Shown one piece after another: positions 58,380-64,000 of a DNA stretch of 64,000 nucleotides. The notes under the pieces were generated by a model. The model had not been told where the DNA came from, made no database searches, and worked only from the letters and a program-made list of their open reading frames with translations. Source of the stretch: Panagrolaimus kolymaensis (lineage: Eukaryota > Nematoda > Chromadorea > Rhabditida > Panagrolaimidae); contig JAJQJQ010000009.1 in the NCBI GenBank assembly GCA_028622995.1, forward strand, positions 1,488,001 to 1,552,000. Direction: 5' to 3'. The translations under genes and the position numbers were made by a program. The number at the start of each line of letters is the position of its first letter. Position 1 is the first letter of the stretch.

Positions 58380-59483
58380 ATGAGAGAAAATAATGTTTAT
58401 TCATGTTCGATTGGAGAAAGCCCAATTAATTATATACGAAATCGATATACAAATCGAATAACATGTAAGCATTTTTTATTTATAAAAAAAATTTAACTTA
58501 AATTACTTTTGTTTTTAAAGATAATTCAAATCGAGTCGTGTTGAATTCCACACCTAATAACCCTGATGGATATATAAATGCTTCACATATCAAATATCCT
58601 GAAATTTCAACCACATATATTGCTTCCCAAGGTCCTTTACCAGAAACTTTGGAAGATTTTTGGGAAATGATCTGTAAATATAAAATTAAAGTTATTGCAA
58701 TGTTATGCAAATTTGTTGAAAGTAATTATGTAAGCTTTTTTTTATTTATAAAATTTGAATTTGTAAAAAAACTTTTCCATTATTATTTTTTATTTTAGCC
58801 AAAATGTGAACAATATTGGCCAAAATCCGAAGGTGAAAGTAAAACATTCGGAATCTTTTCTGTCACTTTTATCAAAGAAAATACTTTTACTGAATTTTCT
58901 CATCGCTTGCTAAAAGTTAAATCAAAAAAATATGGTGAAATTGAAATTCAACAATTACATTATACTCAATGGCCAGATTATGGATGTCCAAAAAATGAGA
59001 AAAATATTCTTGAACTTATTGAACAAATGAATAATTTGCATAATTCAGCTGATTTTCTTTCACCCATTTTGGTTCATTGCAGGTTTGTTTCACTTTTTAG
59101 TTTTTTTTATAATTTTTTTAAACATTTATTTTTATAGCGCTGGCTGTGGAAGAACTGGCACGGTTATAGCATTAAATATTATTCGGGAATTTATGAATAA
59201 AAAGGTTGGTAAAATAATTATTTATAAATTATAATTTTTCTTTAAAGTTTTTAAAAATATTTTTTTATTTTCAGAAACCAATTAAAATTGATATTGAACA
59301 ATTAGTTACAAATTTAAGAAAGCAAAGACCTGTAATGGTTGAAACTGAGGTATTTTTGCTTCATTTAAATTGCAACAATAATCATAAATTAAAAACTTTT
59401 AGGATCAATTTCAATTATTAAACAAATGTTTCGAGGTGTATTCTCAGAAATTCCTAGAGTCGTCTTCATCAAAACAAAAATGA
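58380..59483 (+). CDS. Protein tyrosine phosphatase, 6 exons
   Basis: Exons 58380-58464, 58521-58729, 58799-59082, 59138-59204, 59275-59349 and 59403-59483 join to 266 aa, the size of a bare PTP domain. Motifs in order: NRYTNRIT, GYINASHIKYP, YIASQGPLPETLEDFWEMI, the WPD loop (QWPDYG, WPD at about 156-158), the P-loop HCSAGCGRTGT with catalytic Cys at about 192 and Arg at 198, and a Q-loop reading RPVMVETEDQF. The Q-loop normally has Gln where this protein has Glu (MVET), which may alter the second catalytic step. Many nematodes have expanded families of such single-domain PTPs, often germline- or sperm-enriched (family knowledge). It overlaps no gene; its end is 58 bp from the end of the convergent F-box-like gene. 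Confidence 0.92.
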
Positions 59484-59540
59484 ATATTTACTAACAAATA
59501 AATTCTTAAATTATAATTTATTAATTAAACAAGGCTTTAA

Positions 59541-60326
59541 TTATTCCATTTTTAAACACATTGGATTGATTTTTTCACCTCCAAAACTTACTTTTATGAA
59601 ATTAGAAAAATGGATGGCATCCAAGTTTGCAGGCGCATTAAAAATAGAGAATTCTACAAATTTCATTGTAAAATTTATTTTACACATTTTTTCAACTGTA
59701 TCGAAATCAAAGCATTCACTTAAACTATTCGTAGAATAAGAATTTACTGGAGATGTATGGCTTAAATTTCTTTCTAAGTAATACTCAAAAATGTTAAAAA
59801 AAACTTACTAAATTAACCAAAGAATATTTGGTGTTAAAGTTAATAATTCATCAAATTTAACCACAGAGTCATCGGGATTTTTCACAATTAAACCAGCTAA
59901 TTGCAATTGAATTAATTTTGGCGATGAAACCAAAATTTTGTATTCGTCCAATGTAAGCGTAAAATTTTCATTGTGAGAAAGAAGCATAATTGTTTGAATA
60001 TCACAGTGCCATAAAGATTTCACGAATAAAGGATCCACTTTAGACAATGAAATACTATTATAAGCAAAAAATTTAAATCCCATAGAAATTAAATCGTTTA
60101 TTGATATCATTTTTCCACGAATTCCATCCGGGGTATGTCTCCAAATAACATCATAGAATTGAAAAACAGGAATAATTTTGATTTCCATGAAAAAATATTT
60201 ACAACTTGAATAAAGTTTATAAAAAAGTGAGTGGTTTGGTTTTGGATTTTCACAAATATACAAAATAACCCATCTAGGAAGGGAAAAATTTTGAGATTTT
60301 GTATCTTTGGGCGAAAAATAAATCAT
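59541..60326 (-). CDS. F-box-like nematode family protein, copy 3
   Basis: ATG 60326 opens FSLPRWVILYICENPKP and KLYSSCKYFFMEIK, matching the N-terminal pattern of the genes at 18373 and 19332. Leucine-rich stretches follow (PKLIQLQLAGLIVKN). A donor near 59806 (TTTA|GTAAG) joins to CC at about 59754 using a TTTAAG acceptor, the only choice that avoids a stop, and the second exon (HTSPVNSYS ... MKFVEFSIFNAPANLD) runs to TAA at 59541. About 245 aa. An alternative donor at FIK|GTAAGT could lead to a lost final exon. More diverged from the other two copies than they are from each other. Confidence 0.65.
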
Positions 60327-61675
60327 TTCAAATCATAAAAGAATTTTTTCAATGGAATTAGTTTTCACAAAAATATAAAATATTGATGCCCAAAAAAAAA
60401 ATTAATCGATCGCTTTATTTCTTTCTAAATTTTAGAAAAGACAAGAAAAATGCTTCTTTTCTCTGACTCAAATCAATATTGCCACAGCCGAAGGTGGCTC
60501 TTTTTTTCTTTCACCATATGTTTTAGGTCACATCTTTGTTAAAGAAAGTAGGCTGTGTTGTCATTTTGCAAAAAAAGAAAAAAAGTTGTTAGTTTAATAT
60601 TGATCCATTAAATTTATTTTTTCATTAATACAAAACAAAACAAAAAAACATTAATTCTTACAAAAAAAGTTTTAACTTTAATTTTTACAAAAATAAATGT
60701 GATAGGCAAAAGAAAAATGGACAAATAAATGAAACAAAGAATGATATGGGGGGCCATGCGTGGCAATTAGGAACAATATAGATAGAAGGAATATGAAAAA
60801 AGTGGTATGAAGAAATAATAATAAAATAATTTGAAGAGAATAATGATAGTAGAAATATAAGAAAATAATGATAAAGAGAAAAAACAATAATTGGACGGTG
60901 ACTGATTGCTATTTTTGCAACAATAAAAAAACATGGATTAGATTTCCTTGGCTTTTTTTATAAGGAAAAACAAAATAAAGAAACTCAGAAAAAGAAATAA
61001 AAAATTGGAAAATAAATTTTTGTTATAGGAAAAAAAATTCTCAGAATGTCGCAGCATTTATACATTCATTTTGGACAGTGCCGAGGCCCAATGATACAAC
61101 AATTTTTAAAAATAAGAAAAAAACAAGAAAGAACCAACGCTTCAAAAAAATAATAATTTAAAAAAAATTAACGTAGGATAAAAATGAAGAAAAAAACTTT
61201 TGATAAATGTCGGTGATTATTACGGTTAAAAAAATTATAATTAACAAACAAAAAAAACAATCTTATGAGCAAAAATTCTTTTAAGTTTTTTTAATAAAAA
61301 ATAAATACTATCGAAAAGTTTCTGCTAACAAACAACGGTATTAGATTATTTGTAAATTAAAAAATCGAAGAAATGAAAAAATTTGAAAGAAGAAATAATA
61401 ATAGCATGAAGGATATATCTTTTGATAATAGAATTAACAAAAAAATATTCGACCACAAAGATAAGGCAAATCAATTTTTTAATTTAATAAAAATGTTAAC
61501 TAAAATTTAAATTTTTATGAATATACTAAAGACACAAATACAATCATCAAGTAAAAAATATACTTTACTCAAAAAAAAGAGACGATTGATATTTTAAAAT
61601 TTTAAAAGAAAACTAACTAACGCTTTTTAATATGTAAAACATTCGAAAATAAAATAAAAAATAATGGATGAAAAA
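60327..61675. other. Intergenic, no gene seen
   Basis: AT-rich; the minus-strand ORF at 60678-60887 is low complexity (poly-Phe/Leu/Ile). A more balanced stretch 60725-60765 and 61040-61095 give no recognisable product. Confidence 0.5.
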
Positions 61676-63837
61676 TCAATCTTTTAATAAACCTCCAAGC
61701 ATTAGCATATAAACTGTGAACAGCTTTGATCCCGTTAGATAATTATTAGTGTCGATATTTTCATTTACTCCATTAGCACGATCATTAAAATTTCCAATTG
61801 GAATTATTACTAAATTTTTTTGAGTCAATGTTTTGATTGCTCGTGTCGTGCTTAAACATCCTACGCCTCGAATTAAATGTGGTTGTATATTAAAGACTTT
61901 TCTAATAGCCGCTTTTGCAATCTTGAAATGATCATTTTCGAAGTTCTCGGTCCATGAATCAAATGCTTCGTAAGCTTCAAGTCTATAAACATTGTCGGTT
62001 GGGTTGATAAATAAAAAAGTTTATACCTTACCTAACAGTATGACAGGTTCCTCGTTCTTTCCAGAGTTCTTTCAATTTGGTTGAGAGCACGCAATAAAGT
62101 TCTGCTGAGTTTATTCCAGGAACTGATAAAATAGAAAAATTTCCATAAATTTTCGCTGGTGCTCCATATTGTGGGTGATTTGTTGGCTCGAATTTTATGA
62201 GCGGTTGATTTAATTTCTTAATGAATTCTTCTTTTGAAACATGTCCGGGAAATTTGGGAATATTGATGTTTGAATACATTGATTTTTCTTTATCAGTTAA
62301 TTCGAAAGCCTTTTTGTTAATTTCACTGATACTTATTTTTTCATCATCGTTCTTGCATAAATTTTGAAAGTAGAACTTGATATCATCAGAAGCTCTAAAA
62401 ATTAATATATGTATTTACATGTATGAGATTCAGGTAGGTTTAGGAAACTTACTGATGCTTGCAGAAAAATGACGAATGAATTTTTTGTTCGCACGTTTTT
62501 ACTTCTATTCTAAACGAACAATATCCTCTAAAAATTACATGAAAGTATTTTGATTTAAAAAAAGTTATATATGTTTACCTTAATAAATAAACAAGACATG
62601 GTTTATTTTCGTCCAACCAAAAATTATCAGACATGCACGTAAAATCAACATCCGATAAAAAAGTATTTTTCCTTTTTTGTAAGACTTCATCTAAGCCTTT
62701 GGAGCCTCCATGTTTGTTAGTTTCAAAAATAAACTTGACATTTAAGGGGATATCAACTTTAAGTTCTTGGATACATTCAATTGCATTCATAAATGCCATT
62801 ATCGGCCCTTTAGCATCTGAGCAGCCGCGCCCATAAAGTTTATTCATATTTTCAACGAGCATAAAAGGATTCGAATTCCAACCATCTTTTTCATTTGCAG
62901 GAAGAACATCCAAATGTCCATATACAAGTAAAGTTTTCTTTGCTTTATCTTTACCAAGTTTAGCAAACAAAATTGGAAAAAAAGGTTTATTATTGAGGTT
63001 TGTGATTTCACAAGTGGCGCCAAAACTTTTAAGTTTCTGAAAAAAAAGGTTAAATAAAGATATATGTTAATTATGCAAAAAATACCTTTTCAAAAAAATC
63101 AAGAATTTCTGTAATGGGTTTACGTGGTGAATCATCATAACAAGATATGCTGGGAATTCGAACAGCTTCTCTCAAATTGTTAATAAGTTCGCTCTTTCTT
63201 TCATCAATTAAACTAAAATTTTAACATGAAAACAAATTAAAAAGATTTTTTTTAGCTTACTTAAAAATAGAATGTTGGCTGACAACGGATAATGTAATGT
63301 GATAAGTTGGACCATTTTCTTTTTTTTTATTTAAAACATCCGTTGATGCATTTTCTTCAGCATTCAAAATATGAATCGTAAAAATATGTTCATGGGAAGG
63401 GTTGAAATTATTATTAGCAGTGATCTGAAACATATTTCCAATGAATAAGCAGTTAAACAAAAAAAAGTTTTAAAAAAATATTAAATTTCTACGTCAAATT
63501 TTACTTTACTGCTATAATATACTGTTTTCTAAAAATGAAAAGCTTTAAAAACTTACAACAAACGAAGAAGCAGGTATTGACGAAGAAGAAATTGGACCTT
63601 TTGGTTCGAAGGAAAAGCAATAACAAAGAGAGGTAATTTCGCAAGAAAAAGTAAAAATTCCTTGAAAACCATTTGAAAAAATAATTGGATATTTGTTGCC
63701 TGTTTTTCCATTTGGATTGACAAAATCTGGAGCGCGATCAGGATTTAATAAATCAAAGTGAATAACTTTGGGGCAATTTGGAATTATTGGAGTCTTAGCT
63801 TTTATTTTTAAAAGATCAAGTAAAGAACTCGGAACTA
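61676..63837 (-). CDS. M20 (CNDP/carnosinase-like) metallopeptidase homologue, catalytically degenerate; start beyond or unclear
   Basis: From TGA at 61676 upward, exons encode an M20 peptidase fold. YGHLDVLPANEKDGW (metal His and Asp kept), LYGRGCSDAKGP (bridging Asp kept), CMSDNFWL (Asp kept) and a lid-domain remnant (YGAPAKIYGNFSIL) are present. The catalytic/metal Glu-Glu pair (EE in EGMEESGSEG of CNDP2-type enzymes) is KH here (ETNKHGGSKG), the metal His of the C-terminal AHSQNE motif is Asn (ANGVNE), and the GGSIP-type loop is lost. The lid domain is shortened. So it is probably a pseudoenzyme. Upstream exons (63837-63260) encode an extra N-terminal region (PNGKTGNKYPIIFSNGFQG, HEHIFTIHIL) absent from normal carnosinases and unrecognised; no start ATG is found, so the gene may begin past 64000. 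Confidence 0.78.
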
Positions 63838-63876
63838 GTATAGTTGTGCACCCACTTTTTTTTTCATTCTTTTTTA

Positions 63877-63953
63877 ATTACTGAGGGAATCGAACTTATT
63901 GTAAAACTGCAAGATCGGACGGGCAACTCACTAACCGCTAGACTACGGAAGCT
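63877..63953 (-). tRNA. Degenerate tRNA-like sequence (pseudo-tRNA)
   Basis: On the minus strand TAGTCTAGCGGTTAGTGAG is a good D-arm / A-box and AGTTCGATTCCCT a good T-arm / B-box at tRNA spacing. The acceptor arms (TTCCGTA against CAGTAAT) do not pair and the anticodon arm is not clean. Probably a tRNA-derived repeat or pseudogene. Confidence 0.4.
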
Positions 63954-64000
63954 TCAAAGATGTTGCTTTGAAAATTGATGATATTGAATCGATCATTTCT

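Noticed and set aside
1..64000. CRISPR arrays, operons of bacterial type, Shine-Dalgarno sites
   Set aside because: The window is eukaryotic with spliced genes; no regular spacer arrays were seen.

Overview
The window looks like nuclear DNA of a free-living or parasitic nematode, most likely of the Panagrolaimus/Panagrellus kind. It is very AT-rich, with poly-T/poly-A tracts everywhere. Genes are split by short introns (about 40-120 bp) with GTAAG-type donors and TTTTCAG/TTTTTAG acceptors. The families are nematode-typical: a UDP-glucuronosyltransferase, a CUB-like secreted protein, C-type lectin, LDLa/EGF membrane protein, and a family of F-box-like proteins with an N-terminal 'YxxCKYF' pattern. 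The clade is inferred from family content, not proven.

Layout. 1-5.1 kb: UDP-glucuronosyltransferase gene (+), then a tiny K/E-rich ORF. 5.4-10.5 kb: a nested mobile element. A TIR-bounded element carries an unrecognised 10-exon gene (-), and a short LTR retrotransposon with identical LTRs and a 5-bp target duplication is inserted in exon 2. 10.7-10.9 kb: a TTAA-flanked hairpin MITE. 11.0-15.0 kb: multi-exon CUB-like gene (-) with one in-frame TGA. 15.7-20.4 kb: a small secreted ORF, degenerate tandem repeats, a MITE overlapping the end of a membrane PDZ gene, and two F-box-like genes (-). 20.8-24.9 kb: a histidine-phosphatase gene and a small secreted protein gene (-). 26.7-28.9 kb: a decaying two-lectin-domain gene and a tRNA-Ser(GCT) (-). 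31.3-37.5 kb: a large single-pass membrane protein gene (+). 39.5-46.4 kb: non-coding DNA consisting of a diverged tandem duplication of about 3-4 kb. 47.2-49.1 kb: a rhodopsin-class GPCR gene (+). 49.6-50.2 kb: a small inverted-repeat element that encodes a homeodomain. 51.7-57.2 kb: a second diverged duplicated block, a relic of the GPCR 3' end, and an unrecognised gene split by a hAT element carrying a BED zinc finger. 58.4-60.3 kb: tyrosine phosphatase (+) and a third F-box-like gene (-), tail to tail. 61.7-64 kb: an M20 peptidase-like gene (-) that has lost several catalytic residues.

The genes do not form an operon or obvious pathway. The main theme is turnover: at least five mobile elements of different classes, two of them inserted into genes; two secreted-protein genes with nonsense codons; and two duplicated non-coding blocks. 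Exon joins for the UGT, the element gene, the LDLa/EGF gene, the GPCR and the PTP were checked by hand and give continuous frames with lengths divisible by three. Other gene models are less certain at individual splice sites.
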